Positions 1 to 8,112 of a stretch of 64,000 bases of DNA are shown one piece after another. Origin of the DNA: Metabacillus dongyingensis. GTDB lineage: Bacteria > Bacillota > Bacilli > Bacillales > Bacillaceae. Every line of letters begins with the position of its first letter. Within the stretch, counting starts at the first letter, position 1. The notes beneath the pieces are model-generated. The model was not told the DNA's origin. It saw only the letters and a list, made by a program, of their open reading frames with translations, and ran no database searches. The position numbers were made by a program, and so were the translations under genes. The stretch is from contig NZ_CP082944.1 in assembly GCF_019933155.2 (NCBI RefSeq), positions 1,366,001-1,430,000 of the forward strand, written 5' to 3'.

Positions 1-228
1 TTTCCATATATTCTTTTCAGTCAGACTGCTGACGACGAGCATAAGCGGTTCAGGCAATAAATAAGAAAGTTTCTCTCTCTTCATCAAGGAAGAAAAATTT
101 TCAGGTGTAGTGACGACCATGGTATACGTGCAGCCATCTTCAAGCTCCACCAAGATATCAATGATGTCATCTGATGCATTCTTGATTTTACTGAGTGATG
201 TCGGATATGAAATCTCTTTTATTTTCAC
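1..228 (-). CDS. Partial CDS, N-terminal 76 residues of an unrecognised protein
   Basis: An open frame runs from a GTG (complement of 226-228) to the window edge without a stop. An AGGAGGAC ribosome site sits just upstream of the GTG, which supports a real start. The product begins MKIKEISYPTSLSK and looks soluble, with no signal peptide or membrane segment. I do not recognise the family. The C-terminus lies outside the window. Confidence 0.6.
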   Translation of the reverse strand, partial: MKIKEISYPTSLSKIKNASDDIIDILVELEDGCTYTMVVTTPENFSSLMKREKLSYLLPEPLMLVVSSLTEKNIWK

Positions 229-580
229 TATGTCCTCCTGGAAAAAATACAATTATGCTTGTCTGTAAACGACTAATATGTAAGAAAAAACAGGTTTGTC
301 TAATCTATATACGATTATCCGTGCAAAAAGTTTCGTTAAAAAATCGGCCTTTTTAATTTTTATATATGTCATTATCTGGAACTTTTTATCGCCAACAATC
401 GTAATTATTATGAATCCATTTTTAGGGAGGACTATTCAAAGCAAGGCCATTTTAGAATTTACCTGGAGCTTAGATGATGATTTCAGGGTGAAATTACTCT
501 TCCATAAGGTCTGTACATAAGTTCATATTCGGGTGTCCGTTAGAATCTCATAATATTTGAAGAGAGGGAGTGAAAGATTA
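229..580. other. Intergenic region, no supported gene
   Basis: This AT-rich stretch separates the leftward partial gene from a rightward small gene. The only long frame (296-520) would need a TTG start without a ribosome site and encodes nothing recognisable, so I do not call it. Confidence 0.5.
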
Positions 581-757
581 ATGTCCTGGAAATTATTTGG
601 AAAAATAATGATACTAGTCGGAGCAATTGCAATGGGATTAAATGTATTGTTTTTTAAATCGAACGAATATTTTAATCTGGTACGCGGAGTATCATTTGGA
701 CTATTTATTTTGGGAATTATCCTAGTCCCGGTATACTCAAAATCTAAAAGTGACTAA
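581..757 (+). CDS. Small two-helix membrane protein
   Basis: A 58-residue protein starting MSWKLFGKIM. The ATG at 581 follows AGAGAGGGAG at a workable distance and is preferred over an upstream in-frame TTG that would lie before that site. Two hydrophobic segments (about residues 5-25 and 33-51) are separated by a short polar loop, and the tail is basic and polar (YSKSKSD). This is the typical layout of small inner-membrane proteins in Bacillus. No specific family is recognised, and nothing nearby suggests a role. Confidence 0.6.
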   Translation: MSWKLFGKIMILVGAIAMGLNVLFFKSNEYFNLVRGVSFGLFILGIILVPVYSKSKSD

Positions 758-1031
758 GACGGCAGAATTAAAAAAGGTATGACTCAAAATCAGCTTTCTT
801 CATTAGAAAGCATGATTATCTCCTTTGATCAATATTGGAAAGTACTGTTTTGTAATAGGAGAGCATATAATTAATATTCTTGGATTTAATTACCCGACTG
901 ATATTCGTCTTATCACTCAAGGTATAAAAAATGACAATTCATATGAGTTCAAAAAAAGAAAATTGCATTCTTGAAAAAACAGCAAAAAATTTTTTTTTAT
1001 AACTTTTTAACCAAGAAATGGGCGAACATGA

Positions 1032-1610
1032 ATGAAAATAAAGATGCCATTTAGAAAGATTCTTTTCACACTGCTAGCAATTGGCCTTATTTATACTGGC
1101 TTTTTACATTACAACATCCACAGATACAGTTCAGAAAAGCCGATTGAAGACGCTGATTATTTAATCGTGCTAGGTGCAAAGGTAAATGGCACGGTTCCGT
1201 CGCTTGCCCTGCAATACCGGGCGGATGCAGCAGCAGAGTATTTAATAGAAAATCCAAATACGATTGTGGTTGCTTCAGGGGGACAGGGGCCAGGCGAAGA
1301 AATAACGGAAGCAGAGGCCATCAGCAGAATCCTGCAAGATCATGGAATAGAGAAATCCCGTATAATATTAGAATCAAAGTCTACAAGTACGATAGAAAAT
1401 TTGACCTTCTCGAAAGCAATGCTCCCGCCAAGTGCGAAAAAAGGTCTCATTGTTACAAATGATTTCCACATCTACCGTTCATGCATGGCTGCAAAAGATC
1501 TTGGTCTTGATGCCAAAGGGCTCGCAGCTAAAACGCCGAAAGCGGCTGTCTTAAAATCTTATACAAGAGAATATTTAGCCATCACAAATTACTATGTAAA
1601 GAGCCGTTAA
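1032..1610 (+). CDS. YdcF/SanA-family (DUF218) membrane-anchored protein
   Basis: This 192-residue protein has one N-terminal membrane segment (about residues 8-26) followed by a DUF218 domain. Family hallmarks are visible: YLIVLGAKVNG near residue 45, the glycine-rich VVASGGQGPGE near 80, and ESKSTSTIENL near 115, which is the usual 'E..S..T.eNa' motif. Members (YdcF, SanA, ElyC) affect envelope or peptidoglycan precursor metabolism, but the biochemical reaction is poorly defined. The stop codon overlaps the stop of the convergent yqkK gene. The start lacks a strong ribosome site, and an out-of-frame ATG lies just upstream. Confidence 0.85.
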   Translation: MKIKMPFRKILFTLLAIGLIYTGFLHYNIHRYSSEKPIEDADYLIVLGAKVNGTVPSLALQYRADAAAEYLIENPNTIVVASGGQGPGEEITEAEAISRILQDHGIEKSRIILESKSTSTIENLTFSKAMLPPSAKKGLIVTNDFHIYRSCMAAKDLGLDAKGLAAKTPKAAVLKSYTREYLAITNYYVKSR

Positions 1611-1810
1611 GAGGCAAAATAAAAAGAACCATCTTTTCCGTCTCCCTGGAAATGGTTCTTGTATTTTTGCTTATATAGCTGCTCTTTTTTTGTTTTTGTT
1701 TGTCTAGTGCGCAAATCCTGAAAAATAAATGGGCTTCTTCCAGCCTCCGGATTTCTTTCTCCTTCACGCATTTTCTTCAATCGCTGTTTCTTTGCCTTAG
1801 ATTGACTCAT
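1607..1810 (-). CDS. yqkK: YqkK-family small basic protein
   Basis: A 67-residue, very basic protein starting MSQSKAKKQRLKKMREG. It matches the short Bacillaceae YqkK family in its 'NPEAGRSPF' segment, the 'RTRQTKTKKEQLY' run and the 'GKDGSFYF' C-terminus. The ATG at 1810 is preceded by AAGGAGTG, so longer in-frame extensions are not needed. Function is unknown; the charge suggests nucleic-acid or ribosome contact, which is inference. Confidence 0.8.
   Translation of the reverse strand: MSQSKAKKQRLKKMREGERNPEAGRSPFIFQDLRTRQTKTKKEQLYKQKYKNHFQGDGKDGSFYFAS
1621..1664. terminator. Bidirectional terminator between ydcF-like gene and yqkK
   Basis: An AAGAACCAT arm pairs with ATGGTTCTT, with A-rich sequence on the left and T-rich on the right. 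It can end transcription from both convergent genes and lies inside the 3' end of the yqkK coding region. Confidence 0.6.
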
Positions 1811-1906
1811 ACTTAAACACTCCTTGTCATGTATTTCTATTAGTATACGAGGAAGTGAGCCTTTTTGTACAGTAAATGGAAAAATCAATTAAATGAGAGA
1901 CGGAAT

Positions 1907-1941
1907 AAAAATCACTGCTTGCAAATAAAGCAGTGATTTTT
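1907..1941. terminator. Bidirectional hairpin terminator
   Basis: AAAAATCACTGCTT pairs perfectly with AAGCAGTGATTTTT around a short loop. It stands between the divergent yqkK and glnQ genes and would stop transcripts running rightward antisense to yqkK before the glnQ promoter. Confidence 0.7.
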
Positions 1942-1985
1942 ATATTTTTATTAATGTTCAGTATTTATAAATAACTCAAAATTGT

Positions 1986-2015
1986 TTGACTATTATATTC
2001 TAAAAAATGTATAAT
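1986..2015 (+). promoter_or_regulatory. Sigma-A-type promoter of the glnQHMP operon
   Basis: TTGACT (1986-1991) and TATAAT (2010-2015) are separated by 18 bp. The promoter explains why translation must start at 2094 rather than at the upstream ATG at 2007, which would overlap the -10 box. Confidence 0.7.
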
Positions 2016-2093
2016 TCTAGAGATGAAAATTATATTTATAAAGTTCTAGACAGCTGGAATGAATGCCTGCAATCAGAGATAAGGGGGAGCAGC

Positions 2094-2822
2094 ATGATTG
2101 TTTTTGACAATGTAAACAAATATTTTGGTGATTTCCAAGTTTTAAAAAACATTAATTTAACGATAAAAAAGGGAGAAGTGGTCGTGATTATTGGTCCGTC
2201 CGGATCCGGTAAGAGCACGATGCTCCGCTGCATCAACCGGCTTGAAACAGTGTCAGAAGGTACATTAACAGTTAACGGCATTGCGGTTAATGACAAGAAA
2301 ACAGATATTAATAAAGTAAGACGGGAGATCGGCATGGTCTTTCAGCATTTTCACCTGTATCCTCATAAAACCGTTCTTCAAAACATTACGCTTGCTCAAG
2401 TCAAAGTTCTTGGGAAATCAGAGGAAGAAGCGAAGAAAACAGCGCTTTATTACTTGGACAAGGTTGGAATTCCCGATAAAGCCGGTTCTTTTCCTTCCCA
2501 GCTTTCAGGCGGACAGCAGCAGCGTGTTGCGATTGCCAGAGGCCTCGCGATGAATCCTGAGATTATGCTATTTGATGAACCGACCTCAGCCCTTGATCCT
2601 GAGATGATTGGCGAGGTATTAGATGTCATGAAGAATCTGGCGAAAGAAGGCATGACAATGGTAGTTGTTACACACGAAATGGGATTTGCCAGAGAAGTTG
2701 CAGACCGCATCGTGTTTATAGATCAAGGTCAAATTTTAGAAGAGGCTGTACCGGAGGAGTTTTATGCGAATCCCAAAGAAGAAAGGGCACGCTTATTTCT
2801 CAGCCGTATTTTAAATCATTAA
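2094..2822 (+). CDS. glnQ: Polar amino acid (glutamine-type) ABC transporter ATPase
   Basis: A 242-residue ABC ATPase. Walker A is GPSGSGKST (residues 34-42), the signature is LSGGQQQR (about 136-143), and Walker B with switch region is [13 protein letters not shown]. This is the PAAT-family pattern that energises uptake of glutamine or related polar amino acids. The ATG at 2094 is chosen because GGGGGA precedes it and because the promoter lies just upstream. It is the first gene of glnQ-glnH-glnM-glnP, the same order as the B. subtilis glutamine importer. The substrate is inferred from gene order and similarity. Confidence 0.93.
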   Translation: MIVFDNVNKYFGDFQVLKNINLTIKKGEVVVIIGPSGSGKSTMLRCINRLETVSEGTLTVNGIAVNDKKTDINKVRREIGMVFQHFHLYPHKTVLQNITLAQVKVLGKSEEEAKKTALYYLDKVGIPDKAGSFPSQLSGGQQQRVAIARGLAMNPEIMLFDEPTSALDPEMIGEVLDVMKNLAKEGMTMVVVTHEMGFAREVADRIVFIDQGQILEEAVPEEFYANPKEERARLFLSRILNH

Positions 2823-2844
2823 TATAAAAATAGGGGGACATTTT

Positions 2845-3657
2845 ATGTTGAAATCAAAGAGTTTGCTGAAGCTGCTTTTCGTATCCATGCTTGCTGTACT
2901 CGTTCTTGCAGCGTGTGGAAAATCGGAGGAAAAAGAAACTGCAAATGCACTTGAAGCCATTAAGAAGGATGAGAAAATTGTTTTTGGCGTTAAAAACGAT
3001 ACAAGACTATTTGGACTTAAAAACCCAAGCAGCGGAGAGATTGAAGGCTTTGACATTGATATAGCGAAAGAAATTGCAAAGAAAATCGTTGGTGATGAAA
3101 AGAACATCGAATTTAAAGAAGTTACCTCTAAAACACGTGTGCCAATGCTTCAAAACGGTCAAATCGATGCGATTATCGCAACGATGACCATTACGGAAGA
3201 GCGTAAAAAGGAAGTTGATTTCTCAGACGTTTATTTTGAAGCAGGACAATCCCTTTTAGTTAAAAAAGGCAGCGATATTAAGAGTATAGATGATATTAAA
3301 AAAGGTACAAAAGTTCTCGCAGTTAAGGGATCAACATCCACAAAAAATATCCGTGAGAAATCACCTGATGCAGAGGTGCTTGAATACGAAAATTACACGG
3401 AAGCATTTACAGCTTTGAAATCAGGTCAAGGGGACGCTTTAACAACAGACAATGCAATTCTCTACGGAATGGCTGCTGAAGACAGCAGCTATGAGGTAGT
3501 CGGCGAGCCGTTCACAGATGAGCCATATGGAATTGCCGTTAAAAAAGGAAATGAAGATTTGGTGAAAGAGATCAACGCTGTCCTTGAAGAATTAAAATCA
3601 AGCGGCAAATATGATGAAATATATAAAAAATGGATTAAAGAAGATTTATCCAACTAA
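2845..3657 (+). CDS. glnH: Glutamine-type ABC transporter substrate-binding lipoprotein
   Basis: A 270-residue family 3 extracellular solute-binding protein. The signal peptide ends in a lipobox (LVLAAC), so the protein is lipid-anchored outside the membrane. The mature part shows the typical GFDIDIAKEIAK, 'IDAIIATMTITEERKKEVDFSD' region and a C-terminal GKYDEIYKKW motif of amino-acid binding proteins. It delivers its ligand to the GlnM/GlnP permeases encoded downstream. A GGGGGA ribosome site precedes the ATG. The gene is followed by a strong intercistronic hairpin. Confidence 0.93.
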   Translation: MLKSKSLLKLLFVSMLAVLVLAACGKSEEKETANALEAIKKDEKIVFGVKNDTRLFGLKNPSSGEIEGFDIDIAKEIAKKIVGDEKNIEFKEVTSKTRVPMLQNGQIDAIIATMTITEERKKEVDFSDVYFEAGQSLLVKKGSDIKSIDDIKKGTKVLAVKGSTSTKNIREKSPDAEVLEYENYTEAFTALKSGQGDALTTDNAILYGMAAEDSSYEVVGEPFTDEPYGIAVKKGNEDLVKEINAVLEELKSSGKYDEIYKKWIKEDLSN

Positions 3658-3667
3658 ACAGATCCTC

Positions 3668-3700
3668 AATCAGGATGAGCAAGTGATGCTCATCCTGATT
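3668..3700 (+). promoter_or_regulatory. Intercistronic stem-loop between glnH and glnM
   Basis: Two perfect 14-nt arms (3668-3681 and 3687-3700) with a 5-nt loop lie in the gap between the binding-protein and permease genes. No T-run follows, so it is unlikely to be a full terminator. Such hairpins commonly protect the upstream binding-protein message from 3' decay, giving more binding protein than permease. Confidence 0.7.
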
Positions 3701-3719
3701 AGTTAAAGGAGTGAAAGAT

Positions 3720-4373
3720 GTGCTTGATTTCTCTATACTTGTCGACAATATGGACATGTATCTAGAAGGGTTTAAGAACACTGTAATGGCAAGCTTAATT
3801 GCTTTGATTGGAAGCTTTTTGCTTGGAACCCTTATTGCTGTTCTTAGGATAGCTCCGCTAAAACCTTTGAATTGGCTGGGAACTGTATACGTAGAATTCG
3901 TCAGAAATATTCCGCTGCTGATTATCGCGTTCTTTTTTTATATTGGATTGCCGGCACTCGGTTTAAGGCTTGATGGGTTTACAGCCGGGACCATTGCACT
4001 TGTGATTTATACGGCCTCTTTTATCGCAGAAGCCATTAGAGCTGGAATATTATCCGTTCCTAAAGGACAAATGGAAGCAGCCAGATCATCAGGGCTCACT
4101 TATAACCAGACGATGAGATTAATCATTTTGCCTCAGGCTATTAAAATTGTTATTCCGCCTCTTGGAAACCAATTCATTAATCTAGTGAAGAACTCCTCAA
4201 TTCTTAGTGTCGTAGCTGGACTTGATCTTATGTATCACGGAGATTTGATTTCATCTGATACGTTTGTCGTTTTTGATGTATATATATTTGTAGCTGTATT
4301 TTATTTGATTCTAACTATTCCTTTAAGTATTGGCGTTGGTTATTTAGAGAAACGCCTTGCAAAGAGTAACTAA
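3720..4373 (+). CDS. glnM: Glutamine-type ABC transporter permease 1
   Basis: An integral membrane protein of about 217 residues with five or so hydrophobic segments and the HisM/GlnP-type permease loop (EAARSSGLTYNQTMRLIILPQA), which contacts the ATPase. The family pattern 'RNIPLLI' near residue 65 is present. AAAGGAG (3705-3711) gives a good distance to the GTG at 3720. An in-frame GTG at 3711 overlaps that site and is less likely. It partners with the next gene to form the translocation pore. Confidence 0.9.
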   Translation: MLDFSILVDNMDMYLEGFKNTVMASLIALIGSFLLGTLIAVLRIAPLKPLNWLGTVYVEFVRNIPLLIIAFFFYIGLPALGLRLDGFTAGTIALVIYTASFIAEAIRAGILSVPKGQMEAARSSGLTYNQTMRLIILPQAIKIVIPPLGNQFINLVKNSSILSVVAGLDLMYHGDLISSDTFVVFDVYIFVAVFYLILTIPLSIGVGYLEKRLAKSN

Positions 4374-4386
4374 AGGAGGGTGAAAA

Positions 4387-5037
4387 ATGGATTTTGCTGG
4401 TGCATATACCCCAGATCATTTCATGTTTTTGCTTGACGGGTTCTATATCACATTAAAAGTAGCATTTATTTCAATTATCCTAAGCTTTATCATCGGCGGA
4501 ATTGTCGGTACATTAAGATATGCAGAAATTCCAGTGCTATCAAAGGCACTTGCTGTAGTTGTCGAAACGATCAGGAATTTACCGCTATTATTAATTATCT
4601 TTTTTACATATTTCGCCTTGCCTGAGATAGGAATTGATTTGGGGATTACTTTATCTGCCATTGCTGCATTAACCGTGTTTGAATCAGCCATGTTGTCAGA
4701 GGTCATTCGAAGCGGACTGAAGTCAATTGAAAAAGGGCAAATTGAGGCAGGACGTTCTTCAGGACTCACATATGTACAAACCCTAAGATACATTGTGATG
4801 CCGCAGGCTCTTCGCAGAATGGTACCTCCCATTGTAAGTCAATTCATTTCATTGTTAAAAGATACATCGCTTGCTGTGGTCATTGCGCTTCCAGAACTGA
4901 CTCACCATGCACAAATAATAAATGGGCAAAAATCGACTTATATCATCCCTATTTTTATCATGATTGCATTCATGTATTTTGCAGTGAACTACTCACTTTC
5001 GCTGCTGGCCCGCCGACTGGAACTGAAAAGTGCATAA
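4387..5037 (+). CDS. glnP: Glutamine-type ABC transporter permease 2
   Basis: A 216-residue membrane permease, similar in layout to its upstream neighbour, with RNLPLLLIIFF early and the ATPase-contact loop EAGRSSGLTYVQTLRYIVMPQA. AAGGAGG precedes the ATG after a short gap from glnM, consistent with co-transcription. Two different permeases with one ATPase and one binding protein is the standard arrangement of this importer. A clear terminator follows. Confidence 0.9.
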   Translation: MDFAGAYTPDHFMFLLDGFYITLKVAFISIILSFIIGGIVGTLRYAEIPVLSKALAVVVETIRNLPLLLIIFFTYFALPEIGIDLGITLSAIAALTVFESAMLSEVIRSGLKSIEKGQIEAGRSSGLTYVQTLRYIVMPQALRRMVPPIVSQFISLLKDTSLAVVIALPELTHHAQIINGQKSTYIIPIFIMIAFMYFAVNYSLSLLARRLELKSA

Positions 5038-5052
5038 GTTTTATGAATTTCA

Positions 5053-5089
5053 CCTCAAAGCAGAGGCAGCTCTGCTTTGAGGTTTTTTT
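5053..5089 (+). terminator. Rho-independent terminator of the gln operon
   Basis: CCTCAAAGCAGA pairs with the complementary TCTGCTTTGAGG and is followed directly by seven T residues. Confidence 0.9.
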
Positions 5090-5208
5090 GTATTCTTTTC
5101 TTATGAAGGTAATATCCAATATTTTGTAAATGTGCAATCCAGGTTTCTTTTTCTCCTTCGATGGGAATTTAACACTCAGCAGGCATTATATATAAGGGAG
5201 AGATAAAC

Positions 5209-6057
5209 ATGGAGTATTCTGCAAAAGCAGATGCCAAGCAAAAAGCAAATCAGGCAAAACAAGAAACGAAGCCTTGGATCAGGCGTTTGGGAAGATACGG
5301 ATATATGGCACAAGGCACCGTTTATTTTTTAATCGGGATTCTTGCTCTTTTGGCAGCGCTTGGTCTTGGAGGCAAAATGACAGGAACAAGCGGAATGCTT
5401 GAGACGGTTGCAGGCAAGCCCTTTGGAGAGGTTCTTCTTTGGCTTATCGGCATTGGCTTAATTGGTTATGTGATTTGGGAAATTATTAAGGTGATAAAAG
5501 ATCCGGAGAACAAAGGAACAGATGCAAAAGGTTTGTTGACTAGAGCTGGCTACGCAGTAAGTGCAATTATATATGGAGCAATTGCGTTTAAAGCCATCTC
5601 CATCGCTATGCATGCAGGTTCGGGAGGCGGATCTGAGAAAACAATCTCTGCTAAATTACTGGCTCAGCCTTTTGGACAGTGGATAATCGGACTCGTGGGC
5701 ATTATCATTATTGGATACGGACTTTATGAACTGTACAATGGTTATTCGGAGAGATTTATGAATAAGTTCAGAGTAAGTGAAATGAATCAGCATGAGAGAA
5801 AAATTGCAAGAAAATCAGGGAAAATGGGCATGATCGCCCGCGGTGCTGTTCTGGCTATGATCGGCTATTTCTTTATTCTGACAGCGATTACGGCAAACCC
5901 TGACCAATCAAAAGGAATTGACGGGGCGCTTGCAGAACTTGCTTCAAAGCCTTACGGTCAGTGGCTGCTTGGAATTGCTGCAGCGGGACTGATGCTTTAT
6001 GGCATTTACGGAGTGATTCGAGGACGCTATGAACATATGAGCTTTGGCGGAAAATAA
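5209..6057 (+). CDS. DUF1206-family membrane protein
   Basis: A 282-residue protein built from three repeats of about 75 residues, each with a pair of hydrophobic helices (six in total). Each repeat starts with a 'GYMAQGTVYFLIG'-like segment and ends near a 'KPFGEVLLWLIGIGLIGY'-like segment, which is the DUF1206 pattern. The N-terminal 25 residues are charged and cytoplasmic. The molecular role of DUF1206 proteins is unknown. AAGGGAGAG precedes the ATG. It appears to be monocistronic, with its own terminator. Confidence 0.85.
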   Translation: MEYSAKADAKQKANQAKQETKPWIRRLGRYGYMAQGTVYFLIGILALLAALGLGGKMTGTSGMLETVAGKPFGEVLLWLIGIGLIGYVIWEIIKVIKDPENKGTDAKGLLTRAGYAVSAIIYGAIAFKAISIAMHAGSGGGSEKTISAKLLAQPFGQWIIGLVGIIIIGYGLYELYNGYSERFMNKFRVSEMNQHERKIARKSGKMGMIARGAVLAMIGYFFILTAITANPDQSKGIDGALAELASKPYGQWLLGIAAAGLMLYGIYGVIRGRYEHMSFGGK

Positions 6058-6063
6058 TTAACC

Positions 6064-6100
6064 GAGCAAGAAATCCTGATAGGATCTCTTGCTCTTTTTT
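6064..6100 (+). terminator. Terminator after the DUF1206 gene
   Basis: GAGCAAGAAATCC and GGATCTCTTGCTC form a near-perfect stem followed by six T residues. Confidence 0.85.
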
Positions 6101-6194
6101 ATTAGCAGTGAATTTGCTGTGCAAGTCCAGTGAAAAATATAGATGAATACACAAGCAATCCTCCTAAAGAAGAATAGACTAATATAAGGGAGTG

Positions 6195-6893
6195 ATGAAT
6201 GTGTCAAAAATATACAAACATGCGTCAGATGATCTTATGTATAAAGTCGTTTTTTTGGATGAAGAAGAGACAGAGCATACAGAAGCTTTCGGTGATGTTG
6301 CGGATCAGTCAGAAGATGCATTAGAGCAGACAGAAGAAAAGATTGAAGCGGATTTTGAACAAAAATTCAGCAGAAAACATAGAGAGAAAAAAAGCGATAA
6401 AAAATATAAAGAAAAAAAATACAAAAATAAAATCAAAAAAAAATTCAAGGGAAAAGAAGATCAAAAGGCCTTTGGATCTTTGTATAACTTTGATATAGGC
6501 GGATTTGCAATGGACGCTGCTCCGATTAATTTTACAGTGGAAGGGCCGGAATTCAATACTGATGCAAATCCAGAAGAAGATACGATTCATGTTTTTAAAG
6601 ACGGGAATTATGAAATCTCCTTCTTTATGGATATATTGGCAAACTCCGCTTTAGCCAACTTTGCTATTTTTAGAAATAATACTCAAATTAATGAGTCGAA
6701 GTTTTCATTTGTTTCAGAAGATACGATACAAACAACGTTAGGAAAAACAATTCATACAGAGCTTGAAGAAAATGATGTAATCTCGGTACGAACGATTAAT
6801 ACTAGTTCACCGAATGTAGGCTATGAACCTCCGACGATCAGATATTTGAATGCTGCGCTTACAGTGAAATTATTAAATGGTAAGGACTTATAG
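6195..6893 (+). CDS. Charge-segregated protein with C-terminal TNF/BclA-like domain
   Basis: About 232 residues in three parts: an acidic stretch (roughly 20-55), a very lysine-rich stretch (roughly 58-92, with repeated KK and EKK), and a C-terminal domain from about 110 with alternating hydrophobic strands (NYEISFFMDI, IHTELEENDVISVRTI) that resembles the TNF/C1q-like beta-sandwich at the end of BclA and other Bacillus surface proteins. It has no collagen repeats and no signal peptide. Its place beside germination and coat-type genes makes a spore-surface role plausible, but that is inference. The true start may be GTG 6201, which is better spaced from AAGGGAG. Confidence 0.65.
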   Translation: MNVSKIYKHASDDLMYKVVFLDEEETEHTEAFGDVADQSEDALEQTEEKIEADFEQKFSRKHREKKSDKKYKEKKYKNKIKKKFKGKEDQKAFGSLYNFDIGGFAMDAAPINFTVEGPEFNTDANPEEDTIHVFKDGNYEISFFMDILANSALANFAIFRNNTQINESKFSFVSEDTIQTTLGKTIHTELEENDVISVRTINTSSPNVGYEPPTIRYLNAALTVKLLNGKDL

Positions 6894-6920
6894 GAGACAT
6901 CTTTAGATGTCTCCTTTCTA
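6892..6920 (+). terminator. Terminator after the TNF-like gene
   Basis: GGAGACATC pairs with GATGTCTCC and is followed by a T-rich run. The left arm begins at the stop codon. Confidence 0.8.
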
Positions 6921-6990
6921 TTTGCCCCGAATTCATAAAACTAATTGTTTAAACAAATAATAGAAGAAATTTATCTTGGAGGAATATTTC

Positions 6991-8010
6991 ATGCAAGAAG
7001 GAAATCGCCCGAATCTTACATCAGCCGAAATTGCATGTCTTTGGACAAGCTTTATGAACGACAGTATGTCAAACTGCATCCTTGCATTCTTTTTAGAACA
7101 TGCAGATGATAAGGAAATCCTTCCTGTTATTCAAAGTGCCTATAATCTTACTGTCGCTCATTTGGAAAAGATGACTGTTATTTTTAAAGAAGAGGATATT
7201 CCAGTTCCCACAGGCTTTACAAATGAGGACGTAAACCTGAATGCACCTCGGTTATATACGGATCTTTTCATGCTTACCTATATAAATCATATGACAAAAG
7301 TTGGCTTGCTTGCTTACGGCGGTTTTATTTCAATGAGTGCCAGAAAAGATATCCGCACCTATTATATCGAGGGTCTGGAGGAGACAGCAAGACTATTCGA
7401 TATAAGTTCTGATATAGCCATTTCAAAAGGAATATTTGTAAGAGCTCCTTATATTGCCTATCCCAAATCCAAGGATTATATTGACAGCAAAAAGTATCTA
7501 AGCGGTTTTTCGCTGTTCAGTAAAAAGAGGCCATTAAATACGATTGAAATTTCTCATCTTTATATGAATATCCAAACAAATCTTATGGGAAGCAAACTGG
7601 CACTTAGTTTTGCACAAATTTCACCCCGGGAAAACATTCAAAAGTGGATGTTAAGAGGAAGTGAGATCTCTCAGAAGCATATTCAAATTTTCAGCAAAAC
7701 GCTCTTAGATAATCACATCCAGCCCCCGATTTCATCTGATGCGTGTATTACAGATTCAACGACATCGCCATTTTCTGATAAGCTGACATTATTTCATATG
7801 TCACTGTTAAGTGCAGCTGGTTCAGGGAATTATGCAACTGCAGCGGCAGCAAGCCAAAGAAGTGATCTCATTTTGAATTATGAGCGCCTGTCACTTGAAA
7901 TTGCACAATATGCAAAGGATGGAGCTGATATTGTAATCAGCAATGGATGGCTTGAACAGCCTCCCGGGACACTTGATAAAGAACAGCTGATAAGAAAAAA
8001 GGACTGCTGA
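6991..8010 (+). CDS. DUF3231-family protein, long form
   Basis: A 339-residue protein with two DUF3231 halves (about 5-165 and 180-330), each beginning with a 'LTSAEIACLWTSFMNDSMS'-type helix and probably folding as a ferritin-like helical bundle. The family is largely restricted to spore-forming Bacillaceae and its function is not known. Start ATG 6991 has TGGAGGA upstream. A terminator separates it from the germination operon that follows. Paralogues occur at 51528-52544 (same length) and 13560-14063 (single domain). Confidence 0.85.
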   Translation: MQEGNRPNLTSAEIACLWTSFMNDSMSNCILAFFLEHADDKEILPVIQSAYNLTVAHLEKMTVIFKEEDIPVPTGFTNEDVNLNAPRLYTDLFMLTYINHMTKVGLLAYGGFISMSARKDIRTYYIEGLEETARLFDISSDIAISKGIFVRAPYIAYPKSKDYIDSKKYLSGFSLFSKKRPLNTIEISHLYMNIQTNLMGSKLALSFAQISPRENIQKWMLRGSEISQKHIQIFSKTLLDNHIQPPISSDACITDSTTSPFSDKLTLFHMSLLSAAGSGNYATAAAASQRSDLILNYERLSLEIAQYAKDGADIVISNGWLEQPPGTLDKEQLIRKKDC

Positions 8011-8044
8011 CGTTCTATTTATTAAATCTTTCATATTTTGCAGC

Positions 8045-8078
8045 AAACAAGGCATGTTAAGAATGTCTTGTTTTTTTG
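8045..8078 (+). terminator. Terminator between DUF3231 gene and gerA-type operon
   Basis: AAACAAGGCAT and ATGTCTTGTTT form a stem with one G-T pair, followed by a run of T residues. Confidence 0.75.
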
Positions 8079-8112
8079 TACGAAATATCCTCAACAAGAG
8101 GTGGGGGAGATT

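Noticed and set aside
296..520. 74-codon frame with TTG start
   Set aside because: No ribosome site, no family, AT-rich sequence that can be open by chance.
779..874. 31-codon ORF (MTQNQLSSLES...)
   Set aside because: AAAAGGT is too close to the ATG, and nothing supports expression. Could be a remnant.
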